DNA of 64,000 nt from Gordonia amarae NBRC 15530 (GTDB lineage: Bacteria; Actinomycetota; Actinomycetes; Mycobacteriales; Mycobacteriaceae): positions 1-64,000 of the forward strand of contig NZ_BAED01000072.1 of the NCBI RefSeq assembly GCF_000241345.1, given 5' to 3'. The first letter of the stretch is position 1, and every line of letters starts with the position of its first letter. A program made the position numbers and the translations under genes. The notes under the pieces are model-generated. The model had not been told where the DNA came from. It saw nothing but the letters and a program-made list of their open reading frames with translations, and did no database searches. This document shows positions 8,494 to 16,764 of the stretch, piece after piece.

Positions 8494-8521
8494 TGTCGTA
8501 TTCGGGTACAGGCCGACCGGG

Positions 8522-9571
8522 TCAGGCCTCGCCGCGTTCCCACTGCTCGATGAGGGTGGCCTCGGCGTCGTCGGTGAGGGTGCCGTAGAGGCGGAACCGG
8601 GCCATGCCGCCGTCGGGGAAGATGTCCAGGCGGGCTTCGGTCATCGGCCGGTCGAGGTCGATGACGAAGCGGTGCCGGGTGTCGGGCAGAAGTTCGGTGC
8701 GGGGGAGTACCTCGAACCATTCGCCGTCGTCGCCGTCGCGGCCGCGGACCGTCGCCGAACCGGGGGCGTTGCCGAGGAAGTAGCTGGTGTCGAGTTCGAC
8801 GAGGCTGACGCGGCTGCGTCCGGCCAGACGCACCTGCACCCAGTCGTTGCCGGCGTCGCGGCGCCGGGACGTCTCCCAGCCCTCGCCCATGGTGCGGGCG
8901 CGGCCGGGCATCAGCAGGTTGTTGGGGGAGCTGTAGAACATGTTGGAGCAGGCGGTCACCAGGCCGCCGTTCTCCAGCGCGGCCAGGTCGAAGTGGCCGT
9001 AGCGGAAGAACTTCGGGTCCGGGACGCCGCGTCCGTGCACCCGGAAGCGGGCCACGCCCCCGTCGGGGTGCATGGTGAGCCGCACGTGGGTGAAGCGTTC
9101 TTTGGCGTCGACACGGAACGGGTTGCGGGTGTCGCCGTCGACGGCGGACTTCTCGACGATGGTGACCCAGTTGTCGCTCGCGGCCAGTTCGGCGCCGGAG
9201 ACGAGGCCCCCAGGTGCGATCTGTTCTGCCGCGATCGCCTCGACGGAGACGAACGGCGGATAGTTGCCCTTGAACCATGAGGTGTCGACGACCACGCCGT
9301 ACACCACGCCGGGCGCGCCGAGCCGCACGATCGCCTGGTCGACGCCCTGCTCGCGGCGGCGGCGGGTCTCCCAGCCGTCGTACACCTGTCCTTTGTGCCC
9401 GAACGTCGCCGGCCTGTACTCGGCGGGCGGGGTGCTGAGCAGGTTCTGCACCTCGGCGAACAGGTCGTCGTTGGTCCAGACCACCGCCCCGCCGAGATTG
9501 CGCAGAGCCAGGTCCGGCATCGACGTGAAGTGCGGGCGGGAGGCTGCGGGGGCGGGTGGCGAAGGCGTCAC
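8522..9571 (-). CDS. alc: Allantoicase
   Basis: A 349-residue protein with the two tandem allantoicase domains: the first carries GWETRRRREQGVDQAIVRLG, the second repeats the pattern as GWETSRRRDAGNDWVQVRLA. Each is followed by a V-x-x-D-T-S-x-F/Y segment (VVVDTSWFKGNYPP; ELDTSYFLGNAP). It hydrolyses allantoate to ureidoglycolate and urea in purine ring catabolism. The GTG at 9571 gives a reasonable N-terminus (MTPSPPAP...); longer reading would enter the repeat upstream. An internal Met at residue 18 (FTSMPDLAL) is an alternative. No other purine-catabolism gene is in the window. Confidence 0.88.
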   Translation of the reverse strand: MTPSPPAPAASRPHFTSMPDLALRNLGGAVVWTNDDLFAEVQNLLSTPPAEYRPATFGHKGQVYDGWETRRRREQGVDQAIVRLGAPGVVYGVVVDTSWFKGNYPPFVSVEAIAAEQIAPGGLVSGAELAASDNWVTIVEKSAVDGDTRNPFRVDAKERFTHVRLTMHPDGGVARFRVHGRGVPDPKFFRYGHFDLAALENGGLVTACSNMFYSSPNNLLMPGRARTMGEGWETSRRRDAGNDWVQVRLAGRSRVSLVELDTSYFLGNAPGSATVRGRDGDDGEWFEVLPRTELLPDTRHRFVIDLDRPMTEARLDIFPDGGMARFRLYGTLTDDAEATLIEQWERGEA

Positions 9572-9623
9572 AACGGTCGATCCTAATGCCGGTCCGTGCC
9601 TCCTGCCGGGTACACGAAAGCAG

Positions 9624-9820
9624 CCACCATCTTGATCCCTGAGGCGGAGGTGACCAACCATCGTGATCCCTGAGGCCGGGGCGAGGACGGGCGACCAACC
9701 ATCTTGATCCCTGAGGCCGGGGCGAGGACGGAGCGGCCAACCATCTTGATCCCTGAGGCCGAAGCGAGGAACGAGCGAGGGTCACGAAGGGGCCGGTGAG
9801 ACGAGCACCTGACGCGCCCA
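9624..9820 (+). repeat. Family A repeat, four head units plus one tail
   Basis: The head motif (cc)atcttgatccctgaggc or a close variant occurs four times in tandem, about 30-50 bases apart. The last copy continues into the complete tail agcgagggtcacgaaggg. It fills the gap between alc and ppa and has no open frame of its own. Copies elsewhere: 13938, 19806, 36830, 43447, 52534, 54300 and a fragment at 63357. Confidence 0.85.
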
Positions 9821-9844
9821 CCTCCCGGACCCTCGGAAAAGCTC

Positions 9845-10333
9845 CTAGTGGCCTTCGTTCTTGAGACGCTCGACGGCCTCGACGGCCACCTTCTCGGCCT
9901 CCTCGCGGCCGACCCAGCCACCGGGGTTGACGCTCTTGCCCGGCTCGAGGTCCTTGTAGTGCTCGAAGAAGTGCGAGATGGCCTTCAGCTCGAAGTCCGA
10001 GACGTCGCCGACGTCCTGGATGTGGTCCCAGCGGACATCGCCGGCGGGCACGGCGAGCAGTTTGTCGTCGCCGCCGGCCTCGTCGGTCATGGTGTACATG
10101 GCCACGATGCGGGCCTTGACGACGACGCCCGGGTACACGGACTCGGGGAGCAGGACCAGCACGTCGAGCGGGTCGCCGTCCTCACCGAGGGTGCCGTCGG
10201 CGTAGCCGTAGTCGGCGGGGTAGCCGAACGAGGTGTACAGGTAGCGGTCCAGGAAGACCTTGCCCGTCTCGTGGTCGACCTCGTACTTATTGCGGCTGCC
10301 TTTGGGGATCTCGATGATCACATCGAATTCCAC
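9845..10333 (-). CDS. ppa: Inorganic pyrophosphatase (family I)
   Basis: A 162-residue soluble pyrophosphatase, the same length as the M. tuberculosis enzyme. Active-site residues are visible in EIPKGSRNKYEVD, FGYPADYGY and the metal-binding signature DGDPLDVLVL. It pulls biosynthetic reactions forward by hydrolysing PPi. GTG 10333 is chosen for its strong AGGAGG five bases upstream and for the family start VEFDV; extension to 10381 would add non-family residues. It is divergent from dacB, as Rv3628 is from Rv3627c. Confidence 0.95.
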   Translation of the reverse strand: MEFDVIIEIPKGSRNKYEVDHETGKVFLDRYLYTSFGYPADYGYADGTLGEDGDPLDVLVLLPESVYPGVVVKARIVAMYTMTDEAGGDDKLLAVPAGDVRWDHIQDVGDVSDFELKAISHFFEHYKDLEPGKSVNPGGWVGREEAEKVAVEAVERLKNEGH

Positions 10334-10439
10334 GTTTCCTCCTGCGGTTGAGACTCTGCGCGGGCCTTCCGTAACCCGCATAAACCGCCTTGAACGATAC
10401 TGTTAGATCTGTATCCCTGAAGTCGGACCCGGAGGTTTT

Positions 10440-11891
10440 GTGCGCGACACCGTCAGCTCGCGTCCCAGAAGGACTCGGCGCATCGTGCTCTGGACGCTGC
10501 TGTCGGTGGTGATGGTCGCGGTTCTGGCCGTCGGCGGCATCACCGTCTACAACCAGCTGAACGAGGACGAACTGCCCGAGGGGATCCCGCCCCGGCCCGC
10601 CGCGATCGTCGCCGACCCGCAGATCAAGCCGGTCTCACCCGACGCGCCCACCCCGTCGGCGGCGGGGGTGCGCAAGGCCATCGCGTCGTCGATCAAGGCC
10701 CCGGCTCTCGGTGAGTTCACCGGCCAGATCTCCGATCCGCGCACCGGTGAGGTGCTGTGGTCCCAGAGCCCCGACAAGCCGCGGGTGCCGGCCTCCAACG
10801 CGAAGGTGCTCACCGGCGCCGCCGCGCTTCTCGGCCTGCCGCACGACAAACGCCTCACCACCAAGGTGGTGGTCGGCCGGAGTGGGCAGCTGATCCTCAA
10901 GGGTGCGGGCGACCCGACGCTGTCGGCGCAGCCCACGGGGGCCGACACTTTCTACACCGACCCGGGCCGCATCGCCGACCTGGCCGCGCAGATCAAGAAG
11001 TCCGGCACCGACGTGTCGTCGGTGGCCGTCGACACGTCGCTGTTCAGCGGACCGTCGATGAACAAGAACTGGGAGCGCGCCGACATCGCGGGCGGCGACA
11101 TCACCCCCATCGAGTCGCTGATCGTCGACGGCGGCCGCACCAAGGACCCGCTCGACGAGTTCTCCCCGCGGACCGCCGAGCCGGCGAAGGTGGCGGGCCA
11201 GGCGCTCGCCGACGCGCTGGGCGTCGACTTCGACGACGAGGTCAGGGCGGATTCGGCCGCACGGGTGGTGGCGTCGGTGAAGTCGGCACCGCTGCAGACG
11301 CGGGTCGAGGACATGCTGCGGTTCAGCGACAACGTGCTCGCGGAGACACTGGCGATCGAACTGTCGGTGGCCCGCGGCGGGCCGGCAAGCCTGTCGGGCG
11401 GTGCCGACGCGGTGCGGGCGACCTTGGCCGACGCCGGTTTCAGCATCGACGGCGTCACGATGGACGACTCGTCGGGCCTGTCCTACGACAACCGTGTGTC
11501 GGCGACGATCCTGGACACCGTCATGTCCGCGGCCAGCGGCCCCGAGTCGGCCGAGTCCACCACATCGTCGGGCGCGCCGGGATCAGGCAGTGGGCAGGGT
11601 GTGAGCGCGAAGAACCGCACCCTGATCCGCCCGCTGCTCGACGGCCTGCCCATCGCGGCCGGCACCGGCACCCTGGCCGACCGCTTCGATCCGTCGAGCA
11701 ACCCGGGCGCGGGCTGGGCGCGGGCCAAGACAGGAACGTTGACGGGGGTCAGTTCGTTGACGGGGATAGTGCAGACCGTCGACGGCCGCGTGCTGTCGTA
11801 TGCGCTGATCTCCGGCGGGACCTCCCCGGCGGATGCGCGACCGGCGCTCGACGCGGTGGTCGGAGACCTGAGAGAGTGTGGATGCCGATGA
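10440..11891 (+). CDS. dacB: D-alanyl-D-alanine carboxypeptidase/endopeptidase (PBP4, peptidase S13)
   Basis: A 483-residue envelope enzyme that trims peptidoglycan stem peptides or cross-links. After a basic N-terminus and one membrane anchor (LWTLLSVVMVAVLAVGGI, residues 17-34) come the three S13 motifs: SxxK as SNAK (Ser119-Lys122), SxN as SDN in RFSDNVLAETLA, and KTG in RAKTGTLTGVSSL. A Pro/Ala linker precedes the catalytic domain. The GTG start follows cggaggtttt. Its stop overlaps the ATG of the metalloprotease gene, matching Rv3627c-Rv3626c. Confidence 0.92.
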   Translation: MRDTVSSRPRRTRRIVLWTLLSVVMVAVLAVGGITVYNQLNEDELPEGIPPRPAAIVADPQIKPVSPDAPTPSAAGVRKAIASSIKAPALGEFTGQISDPRTGEVLWSQSPDKPRVPASNAKVLTGAAALLGLPHDKRLTTKVVVGRSGQLILKGAGDPTLSAQPTGADTFYTDPGRIADLAAQIKKSGTDVSSVAVDTSLFSGPSMNKNWERADIAGGDITPIESLIVDGGRTKDPLDEFSPRTAEPAKVAGQALADALGVDFDDEVRADSAARVVASVKSAPLQTRVEDMLRFSDNVLAETLAIELSVARGGPASLSGGADAVRATLADAGFSIDGVTMDDSSGLSYDNRVSATILDTVMSAASGPESAESTTSSGAPGSGSGQGVSAKNRTLIRPLLDGLPIAAGTGTLADRFDPSSNPGAGWARAKTGTLTGVSSLTGIVQTVDGRVLSYALISGGTSPADARPALDAVVGDLRECGCR

Positions 11892-13132
11892 GCCACAGAG
11901 CCCCAACCGAGCAGGATCACGACCTGGTGGAGTCGATCGGCGAACGGATCGACTGGTCGGTGGCGGCGAGCATCGGCAAACGCCTGTCGCGCCCCGGCCC
12001 CAAGATCACCGCGTACACCCGCGACGCCGCCTACGCCGAACTTCTCGACGCCGCGACCCGTGCCGAGGCCCCGGTCCGCGAGGTAACCGGCCTGGCCGAC
12101 GGCCTGCGCATCCCCACCACCCGCGTCCTCGATCGTGACGAATGGGTCGACGCCGCCGCCCGCTCGATGCAATCCATGCTCGGCCTCGACGCGTCTCCTT
12201 CGCCGGTCGCTTCCTTGCCGGTTGAGGCGCGCACTTCGTCGGTTGGGGTGCCCCCTTCGTCGGTTGAGGTGCGAGGAGCGTTAGCGACGAGCCTCGAAAC
12301 CCCGCACCACAACGACGCAGCGCAACAGGGCCTCACCGCCATCCCCGGAAAACTCTGGCGCACCTCGATCTCCAACCTGGAAAAGGTCCCCGCCACGGTC
12401 GGCGGGGCCCAGGCGGGCACCCTGCTGGCGTTCCTGTCCTCGGCGATCCTCGGCCAGTACGACCCCTTCACCCCCGACCCCGACACCGGCGAGCCGGGCG
12501 TGCTCATGGTGGTGGCCCCCAACATCATCTCCGTCGAACGTGCCCTCAAGGTGGTCCCGTCGGATTTCCGCCTGTGGGTGTGCCTGCACGAGGTGACGCA
12601 CCGGGTGCAGTTCTCGGCCAACCCGTGGCTGCGCCAGTACATGACCGACAACATCGAACTCCTCACCTCGGATGCGGGGGAGTCGACGTCGGAGGTCGTC
12701 ACCCGTATCACCGCAGCGCTGCGTAGTGACAAGCCCCGGGAGAAGGGCGTCATCGGCGCGATGCAGCTGCTGCAGTCGCCCGAGCAGTACGAGGCGTTCA
12801 CGCGGATGATGATGCTCGGCACGCTGCTGGAGGGCCACGCCGATCACGTGATGGACGCTGTCGGCCCCGCCCACGTGCCGACGGTCGCCGCCATCCGCAA
12901 GGCGTTCGACGGTAAGCGCGCCGCCAGGCAGAGCCCGCTGCAGCGCATCTTCCGCGCCCTGATCGGTATGGACGCCAAGATGGCGCAGTATGTGCGCGGC
13001 AAGGCGTTCGTCGACGAGGTCGTGGGCACGGTCGGCATGGAACGCTTCAACGCGATCTGGACTTCCCCCGAGACTATGCCGCTCCCCGAGGAGATCAGCG
13101 AGCCGAAGAAGTGGATCGAACGGGTGCTGTAA
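11888..13132 (+). CDS. Zinc-dependent metalloprotease-like protein (DUF2342 family, Rv3626c-like) with repeat insertion
   Basis: A 414-residue protein of the DUF2342 family, often annotated as zinc-dependent hydrolase or 'F420 biosynthesis-associated'. The HExxH site is HEVTH at residues 234-238 (LWVCLHEVTHRVQF) with a downstream GHADHVMD as probable third ligand region. Residues about 104-140 are not family sequence: they are encoded by an in-frame family B repeat (PVEARTSSVG...VEVRGALATSLETP), which explains the excess over the roughly 350 residues of Rv3626c. ATG 11888 overlaps the dacB stop; ATG 11882 is equally possible. It overlaps tilS by 22 bases. Confidence 0.85.
   Translation: MSHRAPTEQDHDLVESIGERIDWSVAASIGKRLSRPGPKITAYTRDAAYAELLDAATRAEAPVREVTGLADGLRIPTTRVLDRDEWVDAAARSMQSMLGLDASPSPVASLPVEARTSSVGVPPSSVEVRGALATSLETPHHNDAAQQGLTAIPGKLWRTSISNLEKVPATVGGAQAGTLLAFLSSAILGQYDPFTPDPDTGEPGVLMVVAPNIISVERALKVVPSDFRLWVCLHEVTHRVQFSANPWLRQYMTDNIELLTSDAGESTSEVVTRITAALRSDKPREKGVIGAMQLLQSPEQYEAFTRMMMLGTLLEGHADHVMDAVGPAHVPTVAAIRKAFDGKRAARQSPLQRIFRALIGMDAKMAQYVRGKAFVDEVVGTVGMERFNAIWTSPETMPLPEEISEPKKWIERVL
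12196..12306 (+). repeat. Family B repeat lying in frame inside the metalloprotease gene
   Basis: Three tandem arm units (gccggttgaggcg, gtcggttggggtg, gtcggttgaggtgcgagg) run into agcgttagcgacgagcctcgaaacc. Only the left arm is present. It is translated as part of the protein with no stop and no frame change. Confidence 0.85.
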
Positions 13133-14313
13133 CCGCGGCCGTCGCAGCCTTCGCCCGCACCCACCTCAACGCGTCCCTTTCGCCGGTTGAGGTGAGAGGA
13201 GCGCAAGCGACGAGCCTCGAAACCCCGCAAGAGGAGAATGTTGTCTCACCAGGTTTCGAGGCTCGCAAGCTCGCACCTCAACCAGCTGTGGCCATCTGCG
13301 TCGCCCTGTCCGGCGGCCCCGACTCGCTCGCCCTTCTCGCCTGCGCGGTCCGCGCCGGCCTGACTGTCCACGCGATCGTCGTCGATCACAACCTGCAACC
13401 TGGTTCGGCGGACACCGCCGCCCGCGCCGCCGACCAGGCGATCGCCCTCGGTGCGACCGCGGAGGTGGTCTCGGTGACCGTCGACGGCCCCGGCGGCATG
13501 GAGGCCGCAGCCCGCAGCACCCGCTACGACGCCCTCGACCGCGCCCGCGCCGGCCGCCCGGTGCTGCTCGGCCACACGATGGACGATCAGGCCGAGACGG
13601 TTCTGCTGGGCCTGGCCCGCGGTTCGGGTGCCCGGTCGCTGGCCGGGATGCGTGAGTGGAACGATCCGTGGGGCCGCCCGCTGCTGGGCCTGCGCCGCAC
13701 CGACACCCGCGGCGCCTGCGCCGAGCTGGGTCTGGACACCTTCGACGACCCGCACAACCACGACCCCCGCTTCACCCGGGTGCGCCTGCGCACCGAGGCG
13801 CTGCCACTGCTCGACGACGTCCTGCACGGTGGCGTGGTCCCCGCTCTGGCCCGCACCGCATCGTCCCTCCAAGACGACAACGACGCCCTCGACGCCCTCG
13901 CCACCGCCGCCTACGCCACTGTGGCGACCACCCCCCGAGCGACCAACCATCTTGATGCCCGAGGCCGAAGCGACGAAGGCCCGGCCAACCATCTTGATCC
14001 CCGAGGCCGAAGCGACGAAGGAGCGAGGGTCACGAGGGGTCCGGCGACCCTGGGCTCCCAACCCGACCCCACGCCCACCCTCGACGCAAGAACCCTCGCG
14101 ACTTACCCGCCCGCGATCCGCCGCCGCATCATCCGGCTGTGGCTGCACGACTGCGGCGCCACCGATCCGACCCACCCGGTGATCACCGCCGTCGATGCCC
14201 TGGCCGCCGACTGGCACGGCCAGGGTGGCGTCGCGATCGGCGGCGACCCGAGGCACCGTCTGGAGGTGGTCCGTACCGCCGGCCTTCTCACCCTCCAACG
14301 CACACCCCGCTGA
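13111..14313 (+). CDS. tilS: tRNA(Ile)-lysidine synthase TilS carrying two in-frame repeat insertions
   Basis: A 400-residue ATP-dependent enzyme that converts C34 of tRNA-Ile(CAU) to lysidine. The N-type PP-loop SGGPDS is at residues 67-72, followed by VVDHNLQPGSA, LLGHTMDDQAETVLLGLARGSGARSLAGM and the family segment RFTRVRLRTEALPLL. The start MDRTGAV resembles mycobacterial MesJ. Residues about 24-59 come from a family B repeat placed just before the PP-loop strand, and residues about 277-314 come from a family A repeat in the C-terminal region; the frame survives both. The gene is essential in most bacteria, so the protein is probably functional. It overlaps the previous gene by 22 bases. 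Confidence 0.9.
   Translation: MDRTGAVTAAVAAFARTHLNASLSPVEVRGAQATSLETPQEENVVSPGFEARKLAPQPAVAICVALSGGPDSLALLACAVRAGLTVHAIVVDHNLQPGSADTAARAADQAIALGATAEVVSVTVDGPGGMEAAARSTRYDALDRARAGRPVLLGHTMDDQAETVLLGLARGSGARSLAGMREWNDPWGRPLLGLRRTDTRGACAELGLDTFDDPHNHDPRFTRVRLRTEALPLLDDVLHGGVVPALARTASSLQDDNDALDALATAAYATVATTPRATNHLDARGRSDEGPANHLDPRGRSDEGARVTRGPATLGSQPDPTPTLDARTLATYPPAIRRRIIRLWLHDCGATDPTHPVITAVDALAADWHGQGGVAIGGDPRHRLEVVRTAGLLTLQRTPR
13179..13287 (+). repeat. Family B repeat (complete palindrome) inside tilS
   Basis: Left arm gccggttgaggtgagagg...gagcctcgaaacc, centre with gagaatgttgtctcacc, right arm aggtttcgaggctcgcaagc...cacctcaaccag. The arms are inverted copies that could form a long hairpin in DNA or mRNA. 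It is translated in frame as PVEVRGAQATSLETP...GFEARKLAPQP. Confidence 0.88.
13938..14052 (+). repeat. Family A repeat inside tilS (two heads plus tail)
   Basis: gaccaaccatcttgatgccc and ccaaccatcttgatccccg head two tandem units; the second runs into gagcgagggtcacgagggg. Translated in frame as ATNHLDARGRSDEGP and NHLDPRGRSDEGARVTRGP. Confidence 0.88.
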
Positions 14314-14332
14314 CCCCCGCCCGCTGCTGTCC

Positions 14333-14386
14333 CCTCGCCGGTTGAGGTGTGAGGTCGCCCGGCGACCGAGCCTCGAAACCCCGTGA
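14333..14386 (+). repeat. Family B half-element downstream of tilS
   Basis: Contains ctcgccggttgaggtgtgagg and gagcctcgaaaccccgtgag: a left arm only. The expected right arm is absent; instead the sequence passes directly into the hairpin at 14387. Confidence 0.75.
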
Positions 14387-14445
14387 GACAACAATGTCGG
14401 CAACCACGGCCTCATCCGAGGACAGCGATTGCCGACATTGTTGTC
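14387..14445. terminator. 17-bp perfect inverted repeat between tilS and a convergent gene
   Basis: Arms 14387-14403 (gacaacaatgtcggcaa) and 14429-14445 are fully complementary around a 25-base loop. Position between convergent genes suggests a bidirectional terminator. The arm contains the acaatgtcg core also found in the 1040 hairpin and in the centres of several family B repeats. Confidence 0.7.
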
Positions 14446-14494
14446 ATGCGGGCGGGGTCATGCCGGGCGGGATGCCGTCATGACACCCGGGCGA

Positions 14495-15211
14495 TCAGTT
14501 CTTCTTCTTGCGCGGCGGGGTGAACGGCGAGGTGATCGTCTGGAAGTACCGGATACCGGCCACGACCACGGAGCCGCTGCCGCCGATGATGGTGCCGGCG
14601 ATACCGCCGATGGCGACACCGGCCGTGATCGCCGGGACGCAGGCGACGATGGTGGCGCAGCCGATGACACCGATCAGACCGACACCGAGGATCACGCCGA
14701 TGACGGTGAAGATGATCGAGGTGATGGTCATGCCCGCGGCGACCTCGGAGTTGAACCGGCGCAGCGCGGCGTCGTCACGCTCCTTGCGGGTCTGGTAGCC
14801 GTCGGACGCGTAGTTCTGGGCGTACTTGCGGGAGACCTCGACCATCTTGGTGTCGGCGGGGGTGGAGCGCGCCGGATCCTTGATCGGAACCAGTGCCACC
14901 CGGTTCGAGCTGTACTTGACCAGGTCGATGGGGAACTGCTTGTTCTCGAGCGAGTAGGTCAGCGGTGCCGACCACACCGCGCGTCCTGCGTTGTTGCGGA
15001 TGCTCAGCAAGTCACCGTCGCGGGTGATCGAGCCACCGGTCACCGACAGCAGCACCTTGTCGCCGTCTCGGGCGATCTTGTACTGCACCGGGTTGTTGAC
15101 GGGCGCGGCGCTCGCGGCGCCACCGGACATCAGGGCGGTGGTCACCGCCAGCACCGCGATCACCACGGCCGTCAGCAGACGGGTCATCGCCTGCCGGGAG
15201 AGAACGAACAT
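14495..15211 (-). CDS. Secreted/membrane-associated protein, paralogue 1
   Basis: A 238-residue protein with a signal peptide (LLTAVVIAVLAVTTALMSGGAASAA), a beta-rich central domain (QYKIARDGDKVLLSVTGGSI...SAPLTYSLENKQFPIDLV), a helical segment with RKERDDAALRRF, a Gly/Ile/Val-rich C-terminal hydrophobic region of two to three probable membrane or hairpin segments and a basic tail (PPRKKKN). The adjacent gene on the same strand has the same architecture and shared motifs (PLTYS, QFPID, RDDAAL), so they are tandem paralogues. Family not firmly recognised; function unknown. Confidence 0.75.
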   Translation of the reverse strand: MFVLSRQAMTRLLTAVVIAVLAVTTALMSGGAASAAPVNNPVQYKIARDGDKVLLSVTGGSITRDGDLLSIRNNAGRAVWSAPLTYSLENKQFPIDLVKYSSNRVALVPIKDPARSTPADTKMVEVSRKYAQNYASDGYQTRKERDDAALRRFNSEVAAGMTITSIIFTVIGVILGVGLIGVIGCATIVACVPAITAGVAIGGIAGTIIGGSGSVVVAGIRYFQTITSPFTPPRKKKN

Positions 15212-15588
15212 CTGGGCTGCTTCCTCTGGGTTGATCAGGTCAACAACCGGCCGACCTGGTGGGGCTGCGAAACACGGATAGGTGTCTTCGGTGAATGCAG
15301 ATCTTCACGAACACGAATCGGTCTCGGTTACGACAGTGTTTCACGTCACTCCGACAAAACGGTAAGCCAAAGGTCCCGGGCGGGCGATTTCCGGTGGTTT
15401 TCGACCACATGACCGACAGTTATTTCCCACGAGAGAAATAGTTCGCCGGTGATTGTTTTTCGGTCGCGTGGATCGTTCTGGAGTCGGACCCGAGAATCGG
15501 CGCGGGAAACGGCGATCCCGCCGACGGATGTCCGTCGGCGGGATCGCCTGTGGTGTTCAGTTGTTCCGGCGGGGGCACCGGGTGTGGG
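15212..15588. other. 377-bp gap between the two paralogues
   Basis: No convincing gene. It must hold the promoter of the 15211 gene: there is an AT-richer stretch around 15410-15470, and an inverted pair caggtc/gacctg at about 15236-15262 in the presumed leader. The terminator of the 16308 gene is at its right edge. Confidence 0.5.
15512..15547. terminator. 16-bp perfect stem-loop terminator
   Basis: Arms 15512-15527 and 15532-15547 pair perfectly around atgt. It lies about 40 bases after the stop of the minus-strand paralogue 2. Confidence 0.8.
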
Positions 15589-16308
15589 CTACCTCGGGCA
15601 GACCGTTGCCTTGAACGGGGTGTTCAGGGTGGTCAGGTAGTTGGTTGCTGCGTACAGCAGTGTCGGTCCACCGGCGATGATGGTGCCGACCACGCCGCCG
15701 ATACCCGCGCCTGCAACACCGCCGACGCCGAACAGCGGCACGCCCGCGATGAATCCGATGACAGTTCCGATGAAGCCGCCGATGGCGGTGGCGGTGCCCA
15801 GCTGGCTGGTCACACGGTTCAGAGCGGCATCGTCACGCTCCTGCCGCGACTTGTAGCCGTCCTTGTCCGTCATGGCCTTGTCGCACTTCTTCTTCTTCTT
15901 CGCGTAGTCCTGCTGGATACGGAGCTGGGCGGCGGCGAAACCGGCCGGGCTGAGTGCCTTCGCACGTGCCTTGTCCTGCGACGGGGTCAGGACGGCGTCG
16001 TACTTGCCGTTGTGGCGGATGTCGATGGGGAACTGCAGCTTGTCGATCGAGTACGACAGCGGCATGGTGAACACCTTGCGGCCGGCGGTGTCGTTGATGG
16101 CGAGCCAGCCGTCGTCGCTGGTGATGGTGCCGTTGCCGACATGCATCTTGACGCCCTTGCCGGTGTTCAGGAGCTTGTAGCTGACCGGCTTGGGTGCCGG
16201 TGCCGCGGCGGCACCGCCGGTGCTCATGAACGCGGTGGTCATGGCGAAGATCGCCAGGACCGATGCGGTGATGACGCGCACGACTGTGCGCCCCGTCAGG
16301 TTCTGCAT
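15589..16308 (-). CDS. Secreted/membrane-associated protein, paralogue 2
   Basis: 239 residues with the same plan as the neighbour: signal peptide (VITASVLAIFAMTTAFM...GGAAAAP), beta-rich domain (SYKLLNTGKGVKMHVGNGTI...MPLSYSIDKLQFPIDI), a strongly basic helical segment (YAKKKKKCDKAMTDKDGYK), RQERDDAALNRV, then a Gly-rich hydrophobic C-terminus (GGFIGTVIGFIAGVPLFGVG). Unlike paralogue 1 it has two Cys, in KKKCDK and at the end (ATVCPR). A terminator separates the two genes, so each probably has its own promoter. Function unknown. Confidence 0.75.
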   Translation of the reverse strand: MQNLTGRTVVRVITASVLAIFAMTTAFMSTGGAAAAPAPKPVSYKLLNTGKGVKMHVGNGTITSDDGWLAINDTAGRKVFTMPLSYSIDKLQFPIDIRHNGKYDAVLTPSQDKARAKALSPAGFAAAQLRIQQDYAKKKKKCDKAMTDKDGYKSRQERDDAALNRVTSQLGTATAIGGFIGTVIGFIAGVPLFGVGGVAGAGIGGVVGTIIAGGPTLLYAATNYLTTLNTPFKATVCPR

Positions 16309-16764
16309 GTGGAACTGCCTTCTGTCGTGGGTATTGCCGGAAGCTGTGTCTCGCGGTCACCGAAGATGCGGGCTGTCACGATCTCGCGAGTGTGTGAGGT
16401 TGCTGCGTCATCATCCGCCGACGCGGCGTACCTTACAAATTCACATCGTTCTAGAAGCTAGATAGTTACAGACGATGCATATATGCATGCCTATTCGTTA
16501 TCGCTCCGTTATGAAAACCATCCAGTCAGCTGACAGGAAGCCCCAAGTTTTGGGGGCACTGTGACGAAATGGTTGGTACTTCGTCCTGCGAAGTATTCCT
16601 GTGAACGGCCCGGTCCGCAAGGGTGTGGACGCACGGTGTCAGACTGCCGCCGACAAGCCGCATGTCCGACTACCGGACCCGGTCCGGTCATGACAAGCTG
16701 AACGGGTGCAGACTGACGATCCTCAGCCCAGCAGCCACCCCGCCCATGTCGAAGTGTCGGCCTC
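16309..16764. other. 456-bp divergent intergenic region upstream of hpt
   Basis: No convincing protein gene. It holds the most AT-rich stretch of the window (about 16430-16520, including gatgcatatatgcatgcc), likely the promoter of the minus-strand secreted protein. A 20-codon frame beginning GTG at 16706 ends in an ATGA overlap with the hpt start. Confidence 0.5.

Noticed and set aside
10757..11887. Long open frame upstream of the metalloprotease start, on the same strand
   Set aside because: It overlaps dacB in another frame over its full length; the translated sequence is Arg/Gly-rich with no family pattern, as expected from the shadow of a high-GC gene.
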